64,000 nt of DNA from Pseudomonas monsensis (GCF_014268495.2 NZ_CP077087.1:2917501-2981500), one strand, 5' to 3'. Numbered from the stretch's first letter, positions 1 to 7,914 are shown. Numbers and translations are program-made. The notes: generated from the sequence alone by a model not told the origin.

Positions 1-2
1 TC

Positions 3-977
3 GGTTCGTTCCCGCAGACTGCGTCGATCCGTCTGGCGCGGCAGTCGTTCAAGCAAGGCAAGCTGAGCGCGGCCGAATACACCGAAGCCATGCACAGCGA
101 AATCCGCCATGCGGTGGACATCCAGGAACGGCTGGGCCTTGACGTGCTGGTACACGGTGAAGCCGAGCGCAATGACATGGTCGAGTACTTTGCCGAGCAA
201 CTGGATGGCTACGTATTCACCCGTTTTGGCTGGGTGCAGAGTTACGGCTCGCGTTGCGTGAAGCCGGCGGTGATCTTCGGCGATCTCAGCCGTCCGCACG
301 CCATGACTGTCGAATGGATCCGCTATGCGCAGGGTCTGACCGACAAAGTGATGAAGGGCATGCTGACCGGGCCTGTGACCATGTTGATGTGGTCGTTCCC
401 TCGTGAAGATGTCAGCCGCGAAGTGCAGGCCCGGCAACTGGCGCTGGCGATCCGTGACGAAGTGGTCGATCTGCAAGCGGCCGGGATCAGGATCGTGCAG
501 ATCGACGAAGCGGCATTCCGCGAAGGCTTGCCGTTGCGTCAGGCACAGTGGCAGCAGTATCTGGACTGGGCGAGCGAGGTGTTCCGCCTGTGCGCTGGCG
601 GGGTGCACGACGAAACCCAGATTCACACGCACATGTGCTACAGCGAGTTCAACGATGTGATCGAGTCCATCGCGGCGATGGATGCGGATGTGATCACCAT
701 CGAGACGTCACGTTCGGACATGGAACTGCTCGACGCCTTCGAAGCCTTCGCCTACCCGAACGACATCGGCCCGGGCGTCTACGATATCCACTCGCCACGG
801 ATTCCGCAGGTCGCGGAAATGGCCGGTCTGCTGCGCAAGGCGGCCCGGCGCATCCCGGCCGAGCGCCTGTGGGTCAACCCGGACTGCGGCCTGAAAACCC
901 GCGGCTGGCCGGAGACCGAAGCGGCGCTGGTGCATATGGTCGCGGCGGCGCGGCAGTTGCGCAAAGAGCTGGCGTAA
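3..977 (+). CDS. metE: Cobalamin-independent methionine synthase, C-terminal part (5' end outside window)
   Basis: This is the C-terminal catalytic half of 5-methyltetrahydropteroyltriglutamate-homocysteine methyltransferase, which makes methionine without B12. The frame is open from base 3 and gives 324 residues. It starts in the conserved GSFPQT...IR segment. The zinc ligands are visible: His and Cys in HTHMCYSEF (codons near 630-638), Glu in TIETSRSD, and Cys in NPDCGLKTR (codon 885-887). The family is about 760 residues, so over half lies upstream. It converges on a corrinoid-type ABC importer that sits behind a cobalamin riboswitch, a sensible neighbour for the B12-independent isozyme. 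Its promoter and any riboswitch of its own are outside the window. Confidence 0.97.
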   Translation, partial: GSFPQTASIRLARQSFKQGKLSAAEYTEAMHSEIRHAVDIQERLGLDVLVHGEAERNDMVEYFAEQLDGYVFTRFGWVQSYGSRCVKPAVIFGDLSRPHAMTVEWIRYAQGLTDKVMKGMLTGPVTMLMWSFPREDVSREVQARQLALAIRDEVVDLQAAGIRIVQIDEAAFREGLPLRQAQWQQYLDWASEVFRLCAGGVHDETQIHTHMCYSEFNDVIESIAAMDADVITIETSRSDMELLDAFEAFAYPNDIGPGVYDIHSPRIPQVAEMAGLLRKAARRIPAERLWVNPDCGLKTRGWPETEAALVHMVAAARQLRKELA

Positions 978-992
978 CGCTTGGGCCGCATG

Positions 993-1024
993 AAACACAG
1001 CCGTTGTGGAGCGGGCTGTGTTTT
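993..1024. terminator. Bidirectional terminator between metE and the ABC ATPase gene
   Basis: AAACACAGCC pairs with GGCTGTGTTT around an 11-base loop. The A and T ends supply a U-tract in both directions. It overlaps the stop codon of the convergent ATPase gene. Confidence 0.7.
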
Positions 1025-1787
1025 ATGAATGAAATCGCAGGATCTGCGCACCATCGAACGGGTCTGTCAGGTAGTGCGCCTTGACCCCGAACGTTTCCTG
1101 TAGCCGCTGCGGCGTCAGCACTTCCAGCGGCTTGCCCAGAGCCACCAGCCGGCCGCGTTCCAGCACCGCCAGCCGATCGCATTTCAACGCCTGATTGAGG
1201 TCATGCAATGCAATCAGTGTGGTCACCGGCAACGCCTGCACCACGTTGAGGATCGTCAATTGATGCTGGATGTCGAGGTGGTTGGCCGGTTCGTCCAGCA
1301 GCAGGATTTGCGGGCGCTGGGCCAACGCTCGGGCAATGTGCACGCGCTGGCGTTCACCGCCTGACAAGTGACGCCAGACACGCGTGCGCAGGTGCAGCGC
1401 ATCGACGTCGATCAACGCCTGTTCAACGATGGCGTCGTCCACCTGCGACCACGGCTGCAGCGCTGAAAGCCACGGTGTGCGCCCCAGTGCAACGGCGTCG
1501 AATACGCGGATGCCGTCGTCGGTGTCGGCCTGTTGTTCGACCACCGCCAGTTTTTGCGCAATGCTGCGCCGGGGCATTTTCCCGAGGGGCTGGCCTTCGA
1601 GCAGAACCTCGCCAACGCTCGGCTCGCGCAATCCGGCAAGCAGTTTCAACAGAGTGGATTTGCCCGAGCCATTGGGCCCGACGATGCCGAGGGTCTCGCT
1701 GCGCTGGACCTCCAGGCAGACACCGTCAAGCAACTCGGCGCCGCGCACCTTGAACGTCAGCCCGGAACAACTCAACACCGGGTTCAT
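1023..1787 (-). CDS. ABC transporter ATP-binding protein, BtuD/FecE type
   Basis: Cytoplasmic ATPase (254 aa) of a FecCD/BtuCD-type importer. It has Walker A GPNGSGKST near residue 35, the ABC signature LSGGERQR, and Walker B ILLLDEPANHLD. The frame stays open well upstream, but the ATG at 1787 gives the family's normal N-terminus and overlaps the permease stop by ATGA, which indicates translational coupling. It is the last gene of the riboswitch-led operon SBP-permease-ATPase. Sequence alone cannot separate corrinoid from iron-chelate transport; the riboswitch favours corrinoids or another B12-repressed substrate. Confidence 0.93.
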   Translation of the reverse strand: MNPVLSCSGLTFKVRGAELLDGVCLEVQRSETLGIVGPNGSGKSTLLKLLAGLREPSVGEVLLEGQPLGKMPRRSIAQKLAVVEQQADTDDGIRVFDAVALGRTPWLSALQPWSQVDDAIVEQALIDVDALHLRTRVWRHLSGGERQRVHIARALAQRPQILLLDEPANHLDIQHQLTILNVVQALPVTTLIALHDLNQALKCDRLAVLERGRLVALGKPLEVLTPQRLQETFGVKAHYLTDPFDGAQILRFHS

Positions 1788-2800
1788 CGAGCCGATCTCC
1801 GGCCAATCAGGATGAGCGCAAACACCGGCGCGCCGACCAGCGCGGTAATCACACCGACCGGAATCACCTGACCCTTGATCAGGGTGCGCGACAGCACGTC
1901 GGCGGCAATCAGAAACACCGCGCCCCCCAATGCGCTGGCCGGCAGCAGACGGGCATGCCCGGTGCCGAGCAACAGACGCGCCGCATGGGGAATCACCAGG
2001 CCGACAAAACCGATCGAACCGACAATCGACACCATCACCGCCGTTACCAGCGCCGCGCAACCGATCAGCACAATCTGCACCCGCCGCACCGGTATGCCGA
2101 GGGACGCCGCCGAATCCGCGCCAAAGGTAAATGCATCCAGCGCGCGCCGATGCCACAGGCACACCAGCAAGCCGAACAGGGCCACCGGCACCGCCAGCCA
2201 CACCGACGGCCAGCGCACGCCGCCGAGATTACCGAGCAGCCAGAACATGATGCCGCGCGCCTGCTCGGAACTCGCCGAACGGGTAATCAGAAACGCGGTG
2301 AGCGCATTGAACAGCTGCGAGCCGGCGATCCCCGCGAGAATGATCTGCCCGGTGCCGTTGGCCGAACCGCTGACACGGGCCAGCAGAATGACCAGCACGA
2401 ACGCCGTTACCGCGCCGGCAAAAGCTCCGGCGGACAGCGAAATCGCCCCGGCGCCAATCCCGAGCAGCGCCACCATCACCGCGCCGGTCGAGGCCCCGGC
2501 GGAGATGCCGAGCAAATAGGGATCGGCCAGCGGATTGCGCAGCAGCGACTGCAAAATCACCCCGCACGTCGCCAGACCGGCACCGCACGCGGCGGCGACC
2601 AGGGCGCGGGTCAGGCGGTAGTTCCAGACAATGCCTTCGTCGATCGGGTCGAGCGCATGCCCGGCGGTCCACAGCTTGTTGGCCAGCACTTTTAGCACCA
2701 CGTCCGGAGCAATCGACGTCTCTCCGATGGCGACCCCCGCGAGCACGGCGATCAACAGTGTCGTCAGGGCCAGTAGTGCGCGGATCAGGCTTTTATTCAT
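1784..2800 (-). CDS. FecCD/BtuC-family ABC permease
   Basis: Inner-membrane permease of 338 aa with about ten hydrophobic segments, the usual size for BtuC/FecC/FhuB halves. It starts with a signal-anchor-like segment (MNKSLIRALLALTTLLIAVL) and has the family signature around GISAGASTGAV and the late IGFVGLVIPHAARLLLG segment that contacts the ATPase. The gene overlaps its neighbours by ATGA at both ends, so the three importer genes form one tight operon. It probably works as a homodimer, since no second permease is present. Confidence 0.94.
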   Translation of the reverse strand: MNKSLIRALLALTTLLIAVLAGVAIGETSIAPDVVLKVLANKLWTAGHALDPIDEGIVWNYRLTRALVAAACGAGLATCGVILQSLLRNPLADPYLLGISAGASTGAVMVALLGIGAGAISLSAGAFAGAVTAFVLVILLARVSGSANGTGQIILAGIAGSQLFNALTAFLITRSASSEQARGIMFWLLGNLGGVRWPSVWLAVPVALFGLLVCLWHRRALDAFTFGADSAASLGIPVRRVQIVLIGCAALVTAVMVSIVGSIGFVGLVIPHAARLLLGTGHARLLPASALGGAVFLIAADVLSRTLIKGQVIPVGVITALVGAPVFALILIGRRSAR

Positions 2801-3810
2801 TGCGACAGGTCATAGCCGTTGAGGGCCGTGGCCAGTTGCTCGATGCCATCGAACGTGCGCAGGCTGGCCTGCATGGCCAGGGCGTCGAGAATGATGATGC
2901 GGTTGTTTTTCACCGCGTCCATGTTGCGGGTCACCGGGTCGCTGCGCAGGAAGGCGAGTTTCTTCTGATAGTCGTCAGCGGGGAAGCGCCGGCGATCCAT
3001 GCGTGCGATGACGATGAAGGTCGGGTTGGCCTTGGCGATGGTTTCCCAGCCGACCGTCGGCCACTCTTCATCGGATTGCACCACGTTGCGCACGCCGAGG
3101 GTACTCAGCATGAAATCGGGAATGCCTTTGTGTCCGGCCACGAAGGGCTCGATGTCCATCTGCGCACTGGAGAACCAGACCACGGCACTTGCGTCTTTCA
3201 ATTGTTTGCCCTGAGCCGTGGCGACTGATCGGGCGAGGCTGGCCTTGAGTTGTTCATTGAGCTGCTGGCCGCGGTCCTGCACATCGAAGATTTGCGCCAG
3301 TTGGCTCACGCTCTTGTAAATCGTGTCGATGCGAAACGGCGCCAGCCGGGTACCGTCGGCGCCGACGAGGTTGTCCTTGGCTTCGCAATCGGAGGGCAGC
3401 AGGTACGTCGGAATCTTCAGCTCGTGAAACTGCTCGCGCGTGCCCACCGCACCTTGTGGGCCGACCATCCATTCCAGCTCCACGGCGACCAGTTCCGGGC
3501 GCTTGCCGATCACCGCTTCGAAACTCGGCTCGTTATCGGCCAGGCGTTCGATCTTGTCGTTCTGCGCCTTGTACGTGGCCAGCACGTCGTTGAACCACAG
3601 CGAGGTGCCGACCACTTTGTCGCCCAGGCCCAGGGCGTAAAGCATTTCGGTGCCAGCCTGGCCGATGGTGACGGTGCGCGTGGGGGCGTGCTGGAAGGTC
3701 AGGGTGCTGCCGCAGTTCTCGACGGTCAGTGGATAGGTCGTCGGCGCTGCATGGGCGAGCGCGCAAAGACTCAGGCCGGTGAGCAGGATGGCAACGCGGG
3801 GCAGCAGCAT
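2797..3810 (-). CDS. Periplasmic substrate-binding protein of cobalamin/iron-chelate type (BtuF-like)
   Basis: Periplasmic binding protein (337 aa) that delivers substrate to the permease. The ATG at 3810 was chosen because GGAGA lies 6 bases upstream and a signal peptide follows directly (MLLPRVAILLTGLSLCALAHA). A frame 19 codons longer has no such features. The body has the TroA/BtuF-type fold markers: RTVTIGQAGTEMLYALGLGDKVVG at the first lobe and PTFIVIARMDRR in the second. First gene after the cobalamin riboswitch, with a leader of about 150 nt. No TonB receptor gene is next to it, so outer-membrane passage must be encoded elsewhere. Cobalamin, cobinamide or cobalt-linked transport are all possible. 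Confidence 0.88.
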   Translation of the reverse strand: MLLPRVAILLTGLSLCALAHAAPTTYPLTVENCGSTLTFQHAPTRTVTIGQAGTEMLYALGLGDKVVGTSLWFNDVLATYKAQNDKIERLADNEPSFEAVIGKRPELVAVELEWMVGPQGAVGTREQFHELKIPTYLLPSDCEAKDNLVGADGTRLAPFRIDTIYKSVSQLAQIFDVQDRGQQLNEQLKASLARSVATAQGKQLKDASAVVWFSSAQMDIEPFVAGHKGIPDFMLSTLGVRNVVQSDEEWPTVGWETIAKANPTFIVIARMDRRRFPADDYQKKLAFLRSDPVTRNMDAVKNNRIIILDALAMQASLRTFDGIEQLATALNGYDLSQ

Positions 3811-3963
3811 GGGCAGTCTCCAGGGGAACCGTACGCAAGGCGGGGAGAGTACGGTCTGGAAACACACCAGCGAACGCAGTCATGGCAACAGCGCAAGGCT
3901 GCTGATCAAACGAAGACGCGCACGGCACGATGTCCTTCCCGGACACCCCGCCGGTTAGTAGTC

Positions 3964-4144
3964 ACTGTGCCGGCAGGTCTCCTGACTGATGCGTCATCGC
4001 CCGTGCTCCGGCCTTCCCGGGTTCACCCAGTGGCAGTCGTGGAGCAGGCTCAGCACCTACAGTTGCGGGGGCAGTTCCGAACGATGCGCTGACGCACCTC
4101 GGATTCCCTATTAATTCCGTATGGAAACCGGCGGCGGCATGGTA
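3964..4144 (-). promoter_or_regulatory. Cobalamin riboswitch
   Basis: On the minus strand the conserved blocks occur in order: GGTGC, AACTGCCCCCGCAACTGTA, GCCACTGG, GGGAAGGC, GATGA and the 3' block AGTCAGGAGACCTGCC. These match the cobalamin aptamer core and B12 box. It lies between the promoter region and the binding-protein start codon (3810), so adenosylcobalamin binding should reduce expression of the importer operon. Confidence 0.95.
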
Positions 4145-4188
4145 GTCGATCGAGCCGCTTTAGGGGAGACGAATCTGCCGGAGGGGAA

Positions 4189-5124
4189 TTAATGCTTGCT
4201 CATCAAACCGTGCAGTACGCCCAGGCGCAGGCCGGGTTCGGACGGCACCATCTGCGAAATGCCGAACACCTTGAACGCCGCCAGCATCAACACCAGGCCA
4301 CCGGGCAGAATGCTCTGGCGGTGCGCTTGCAGGCCGGCGAGTTTCAGTTGCTGGACGTTCTTCACTTTCAGCAGCAGTAACGACAGGCGCAACAGCCCAC
4401 CGTAGGTAATGCCGTCGTGGCCGAAGTCGTTCAGGCGATTGGCCTTGAGCACCTTGGCGAGCATGCGCGCGGTGCCGGATGAGCCAATGGTTTGCTGCCA
4501 GCCTTGCGCGCGATAGCGGCGGGCGACTTTTTCAAATTGCAGGATGGCGACGCGCTCGGCTTCTTGCAAGGCACCGGGGGTAATGCGCCCATCGGGAAAA
4601 TAGCGCGCGCCCAGCGTGCCGCTGCCGATGGCAATGCTTTCAGTCAGCAACGGTTGCGAGCCTTGGCCGAGGATCAGTTCGGTGGAACCGCCACCGATAT
4701 CGACCACCAGACGCATGTCGTCAGCAGTCGGCAGTGCATGCGCCACGCCGGCATACACCAGCCGAGCCTCTTCATGTCCGGAAATGACGTCGATGTCAAA
4801 GCCCAGATGCCGCTCGGCGCTGGCGAGAAACAGTTGTGCATTGTCGGCTTCGCGCACGGCGCTGGTGGCCACCGCACGCACCCGACCCGCTTCGAACCCC
4901 CGCAGCTTTTTGCCGAACCGCGCCAACGCCTGCCAGCCGCGATCCAGCGCCAGGGTGTCCAGCGCGCCACCGTCAAACCCCTCGGCCAGGCGCACCGGTT
5001 CGCGCAAGGTTTTCACCTCCTGAATCATGAAGCCTTTGCGGCTGCGGACCGACTGGCCGATCATCATGCGAAATGCATTCGAACCCAGGTCGATGGCGGC
5101 AAACAGCGAGGCGTCTTCTTTCAT
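4189..5124 (-). CDS. Short Ppx/GppA-family phosphatase
   Basis: Member of the exopolyphosphatase/guanosine pentaphosphate phosphatase family (ASKHA fold). The phosphate loop AAIDLGSNAFRMMIG is at residues 9-23, and the second nucleotide-binding motif DIGGGSTELILG is near residue 140. At 311 aa it has only the two-lobed catalytic part, against about 500 aa for the full Ppx with its C-terminal HD-like region. It may therefore act on pppGpp or short polyphosphate rather than being the main polyphosphatase. A Pho box and -10 with correct spacing lie 50-84 bp upstream, which suggests PhoB control under phosphate limitation. The call is sure at family level; the substrate is inferred. Confidence 0.92.
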   Translation of the reverse strand: MKEDASLFAAIDLGSNAFRMMIGQSVRSRKGFMIQEVKTLREPVRLAEGFDGGALDTLALDRGWQALARFGKKLRGFEAGRVRAVATSAVREADNAQLFLASAERHLGFDIDVISGHEEARLVYAGVAHALPTADDMRLVVDIGGGSTELILGQGSQPLLTESIAIGSGTLGARYFPDGRITPGALQEAERVAILQFEKVARRYRAQGWQQTIGSSGTARMLAKVLKANRLNDFGHDGITYGGLLRLSLLLLKVKNVQQLKLAGLQAHRQSILPGGLVLMLAAFKVFGISQMVPSEPGLRLGVLHGLMSKH

Positions 5125-5173
5125 GGGAGTCCTTGCAAAACGTCCGTCTCAAGGCTCAAGACGGTTTGCGAGG

Positions 5174-5208
5174 ATTCTGCCGTGAAGTTGATGACATCCT
5201 GATGACGG
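5174..5208 (-). promoter_or_regulatory. Pho box and -10 for the Ppx/GppA gene
   Basis: Read on the minus strand: CCGTCAT-CAGG-ATGTCAT (5208-5191), two 7-mers each 6/7 to the CTGTCAT half-site with the standard 4-base gap. An 11-base gap leads to CAGAAT (5179-5174) as -10. This is the geometry of PhoB-activated promoters, where the box replaces the -35. Predicted start near 5168, leader about 44 nt. Confidence 0.65.
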
Positions 5209-5235
5209 CAGCGGGGCGGTTCAATGAATGTGTGT

Positions 5236-5270
5236 CTGTCATGACACTGTCATTATCCGGCGTCTATGCT
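5236..5270 (+). promoter_or_regulatory. Perfect Pho box with -10, reading away from the Ppx/GppA gene
   Basis: CTGTCATGACACTGTCAT at 5236-5253 is two exact CTGTCAT repeats with a 4-base gap. TATGCT follows at 5265-5270 after 11 bases. The alternative sigma70 reading (ATGACA, 18 bases, TATGCT) is also acceptable. The only downstream unit before a terminator is about 50 bases long and has no gene. Confidence 0.75.
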
Positions 5271-5276
5271 GAGCCC

Positions 5277-5330
5277 AATACATCGCGTGTTCTTAAAGTT
5301 TTTGCTGCCTCTTTTGGCAGCTTTTTTTTG
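5277..5330 (+). ncRNA. Candidate PhoB-controlled short RNA ending at a strong terminator
   Basis: The predicted start is about 7 bases after the TATGCT -10. The end is an intrinsic terminator: GCTGCC (5304-5309), 6-base loop, GGCAGC (5316-5321), then eight T. The transcript would be about 50 nt, with a 27-nt single-stranded 5' part before the hairpin and a U-tail suited to Hfq. I do not recognise it as a known Pseudomonas sRNA. It could instead be an attenuated leader for the ParD-like/map genes 105 bp downstream. Confidence 0.5.
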
Positions 5331-5401
5331 CCTGCGATTTGCCGCGCTACGTCCTGCAGATTGTGTGCGTTTGCAATTTCGCGTAAGGCTTGGCTAATAT
5401 A

Positions 5402-5434
5402 CGATCCATATACACAACGTATCGGATTCATATA
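5402..5434 (+). promoter_or_regulatory. Direct repeats over the ParD-like start codon, candidate autoregulatory operator
   Basis: GATCCATATA (5403-5412) and GATTCATATA (5425-5434) agree at 9 of 10 bases and are 22 bp apart, two helical turns. The second copy runs into the ATG at 5434, and there is no Shine-Dalgarno sequence before that ATG. RHH antitoxins usually bind such repeats to repress their own operon; that role is inferred here. Confidence 0.4.
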
Positions 5435-5661
5435 TGGGCATCGTAAAGATTTCTGAGGACATGCACGAGAACCTGCGCATCTCCAGCAATGCACTCAGCC
5501 GCTCGATCAACGCGCAGGCCGAGCACTGGATGCGCATCGGCATGCTCGCCGAGCTGCACCCCAACCTCGACCACAGCGCCATTTGCCGCTTGCTGATTCG
5601 CGCCGAACAGAACGGCGGGCTGGATCTGCAACAACTGACTCAGGAAGCCGTCAGCGCATGA
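5434..5661 (+). CDS. ParD-like ribbon-helix-helix protein
   Basis: A 75-residue protein of the ParD-like antitoxin family: MGIVKISEDMHENLR at the N-terminus, then SRSINAQAEHWMRIGMLAELHP, the family's most conserved stretch. The RHH strand (GIVKIS) should contact DNA. The start at 5434 keeps the conserved N-terminus although it has no ribosome site; an ATG at 5461 has GAGGA before it but would remove the DNA-binding strand. No classical ParE toxin follows. Its stop overlaps the methionine aminopeptidase start (ATGA), so the two are translationally coupled. It may be a regulator of map rather than an antitoxin. Confidence 0.85.
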   Translation: MGIVKISEDMHENLRISSNALSRSINAQAEHWMRIGMLAELHPNLDHSAICRLLIRAEQNGGLDLQQLTQEAVSA

Positions 5662-6449
5662 GAAACCAGATCAAGATCAACACGCCCGCCGAGATCGCGC
5701 AATCACGCGCCGCCGGTCAACTCGCCGCTGAAGTACTGGCGATGCTGGTGCCGCATGTAAAGGCCGGTGTGACCACCGACGAACTGGATCGGCTGTGCAA
5801 CGACTACATCGTCAATGTGCAGAAAGCGGTTCCGGCCAACGTCGGTTATCACGGTTTCCCGAAAACCGTCTGCGCTTCGGTCAACGACGTGGTGTGCCAC
5901 GGTATTCCCTCGGGTACGCCGTTGCAGAATGGCGACATCGTCAACCTCGACATCGCGGTGATCAAGGACGGCTGGTTCGGTGATACCAGCCGCATGTACG
6001 TGGTCGGCGAGGCGACGCCTGAGGCGCAGCACCTGATCAACACCACCTACGAGGCCATGTGCGCGGGTATTCGGGTGGTCAAGCCGGGCGCCACATTGGG
6101 CGATATCGGCCATGCGATTCAGAGTCTGGCGGAGAGGGAAGGCTTCAGCGTGGTGCGCGAGTACTGCGGCCACGGGATCGGCAAGGTCTATCACGATGAG
6201 CCGCAGATTCTGCATTACGGTTTTCCCAATCAGGGCATGAAGCTTAAGGCGGGGATGATTTTTACCGTAGAGCCGATGCTCAATGCCGGCAAGCGCCATG
6301 TGAAGAACATGCCAGATGGCTGGACCGTGCTGACCAAGGATGGCTCGTTGTCGGCGCAGTGGGAGCACATGGTGGCGGTGACGGAGACGGGGTTTGAAAT
6401 CCTCACGGCGTGGCCGGATGAGATTGAAGGCTACCGCGCCATCGTCTGA
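5658..6449 (+). CDS. map: Type I methionine aminopeptidase (paralogue paired with a ParD-like gene)
   Basis: Removes the initiator methionine from nascent proteins, acting as a cytosolic dinuclear metalloenzyme. The 263 aa match E. coli Map in length. Metal ligands can be placed in the usual order: Asp in VNLDIAVIKDGWFGDTSRM (two Asp), His in GHGIGKVYHDEP, Glu in TVEPMLN and Glu in QWEHMVAVTE. The frame extends 25 codons upstream, but the ATG at 5658 overlaps the ParD-like stop and gives the standard N-terminus. The housekeeping map normally sits near rpsB/tsf, so this is probably a second copy. Confidence 0.95.
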   Translation: MRNQIKINTPAEIAQSRAAGQLAAEVLAMLVPHVKAGVTTDELDRLCNDYIVNVQKAVPANVGYHGFPKTVCASVNDVVCHGIPSGTPLQNGDIVNLDIAVIKDGWFGDTSRMYVVGEATPEAQHLINTTYEAMCAGIRVVKPGATLGDIGHAIQSLAEREGFSVVREYCGHGIGKVYHDEPQILHYGFPNQGMKLKAGMIFTVEPMLNAGKRHVKNMPDGWTVLTKDGSLSAQWEHMVAVTETGFEILTAWPDEIEGYRAIV

Positions 6450-6467
6450 TACCGCGTCGACTGTTTC

Positions 6468-6724
6468 CCTCACCCTGGCCCTCTCCCGGAGGGAGAGGGG
6501 ACTGACCGGGTTGTTTGGACAAGTTACGCCGACCTGAGAGTGCTGCGTCGAACTCAGGTTTGAACAGCATGAAGATTGGCTCCCTCTCCCTGAGGGAGAG
6601 GGACTGATTGAGGTGTTCTTTCGAGGGACGCCGACTTGGGATACCGAGTCGAACCCGGATTTTGAACAGCACGGAGATCGGCTCCCTTTCCCCCTCGCCC
6701 CCCCCTGGGGGGGAGGGCTGGGGT
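6468..6724. repeat. Array of palindromic CCCTCTCCC-GGGAGAGGG intergenic repeats, interrupted by an IS
   Basis: Three related palindromes (near 6470-6510, 6580-6603 and 6685-6720) are separated by similar links holding GAACAGCA..GAT.GGCTCCCTCTCC. The same family recurs at 12183-12338 and 23212-23436. The right end, ...GGGCTGGGGT, continues as GAGGGGG after the IS at 7985, so the IS split the last repeat. No coding capacity is seen. Confidence 0.8.
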
Positions 6725-6772
6725 TGATCTGGTCAAACGATCCTGGACACAGTTATAGGGTTTTATCCCTTT

Positions 6773-7573
6773 TCATGCCGCCAGGGCTTCCATGTCTACC
6801 GGAGTTCGGTAGCCGTTGTGACTGTGTAGCCTGATCCGATTGTAATAGTGGGTCAGGTAGCGCAGCACATCGCTACTGGCTTCATCTTCGTTTCGATAAC
6901 CGACCTTGGGTATCCATTCAGATTTCAAACTGCCAAAGAAACGTTCCATCGGAGCGTTATCCCAGCAGTTTCCTCGTCGACTCATGCTTTGTTTTATTCG
7001 CATCTCCGACAGCGTTTCTCGGAACATTTTGCTGCTGTAATGACAACCCTGATCCGAATGGAACATCAAGTTTTCAGGGCGTCCTCGCGACTCGAAAGCC
7101 ATCCTCAACGCTTTACAGGTCAGAGCCGAATCGGGACTTCTGGATATCGCCCAACCGACGACGCGTCGGGCATGCAGGTCTAGTACCGCAGCCAGATAAA
7201 CCCAGTAAGTACCGGCCCAAATGTAAGTCACATCGCCACACCACACTTGATTGGGCGCCTCAACGTTGAATTTACGCTCCAAATGATTGGGGGCGTATTG
7301 AGCCTCTGCGCCGCTAGGTTTGTAACGATGTCTGCGTCGTTGCTGGCTCTTCAATCCGATCTCGAGCATCAGGCTACGAGCCATGTAACGACCTACCGAC
7401 TCCTTTTCGTTACACAACGCCTTTGACAGGCTGCGCGCGCCCATTGAACCGCGACTTTGCTTATGTAATTCAGCAGCCTTGATCTTGAGGCGCTCGCGCT
7501 CGGCATCCACTTTTGTCCGCTGTTTCAGACGCTCGTAATAACTGCTGCGGTTGATACCAAACACGCCACACAA
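6773..7573 (-). CDS. IS3-family transposase OrfB (DDE integrase part)
   Basis: Catalytic half of the transposase. The DDE triad is visible: D in VWCGDVTYI, D in MFHSDQGCHY, and E in NAPMERFFGSLK, with exactly 35 residues between the second D and the E. An HTH_21-like stretch opens the frame. The TTG at 7573 is only the first possible start. The frame is open back to the slippery site at 7654, and a -1 shift on AAAAAAG there would give an OrfAB protein of about 380 aa, the normal IS3 transposase. This is programmed frameshifting, not damage. Confidence 0.93.
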   Translation of the reverse strand: MCGVFGINRSSYYERLKQRTKVDAERERLKIKAAELHKQSRGSMGARSLSKALCNEKESVGRYMARSLMLEIGLKSQQRRRHRYKPSGAEAQYAPNHLERKFNVEAPNQVWCGDVTYIWAGTYWVYLAAVLDLHARRVVGWAISRSPDSALTCKALRMAFESRGRPENLMFHSDQGCHYSSKMFRETLSEMRIKQSMSRRGNCWDNAPMERFFGSLKSEWIPKVGYRNEDEASSDVLRYLTHYYNRIRLHSHNGYRTPVDMEALAA

Positions 7574-7614
7574 CTCGGATCTTGGATATTGCTCGCTTAA
7601 TTCCTCGACCAGCC

Positions 7615-7914
7615 TTACTGATCGAGGGAATCCGACATCAAGAGAGCCGTAGCCTTTTTTAAGATTTCCTTCTCTCGCTCAATCCGTCGGATTTTTGCTT
7701 CCAGTTCTTGGATGCGTTGTTGGTCAGGAGTCATGGCCTTGGACTTCTCAGGCGTCTTACCGTTGCGCTCAGCTCGCAACTGCTCAACCCAGCGACGCAG
7801 TGCTGTAGGTCCGACGCCCATTGCTTCGCAGGCTTCACTCACCGAATAGTCTTTATCCAAAACCAGGCAAGCCGCATCCCGTTTGAAATCTGTCGAAAAA
7901 TATCGTCTAGTCAA
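7615..7914 (-). CDS. IS3-family OrfA (helix-turn-helix and leucine zipper)
   Basis: A 99-aa HTH_Tnp_1 protein. The helix-turn-helix covers FKRDAACLV..YSVSEACEAMGVGPTALRRWV at residues 10-45. A coiled coil/leucine zipper (QRIQELEAKIRRIEREKEIL) follows near residues 66-85, just before the slippery codons AAA AAG. It binds the IS ends and, after frameshifting, forms the N-terminus of the full transposase. Confidence 0.93.
   Translation of the reverse strand: MTRRYFSTDFKRDAACLVLDKDYSVSEACEAMGVGPTALRRWVEQLRAERNGKTPEKSKAMTPDQQRIQELEAKIRRIEREKEILKKATALLMSDSLDQ

Noticed and set aside
5266..5400. 44-codon frame starting ATGCTGAGCCC within the Pho-controlled unit
   Set aside because: Its ATG lies in the -10 itself and the frame runs through the terminator, so it cannot be translated from that promoter.
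6773..7914. IS transposase as a frameshifted pseudogene
   Set aside because: The orfA/orfB break is at an A6G slippery site with the correct -1 relation, the normal IS3 expression mode; termini and DDE residues are intact.
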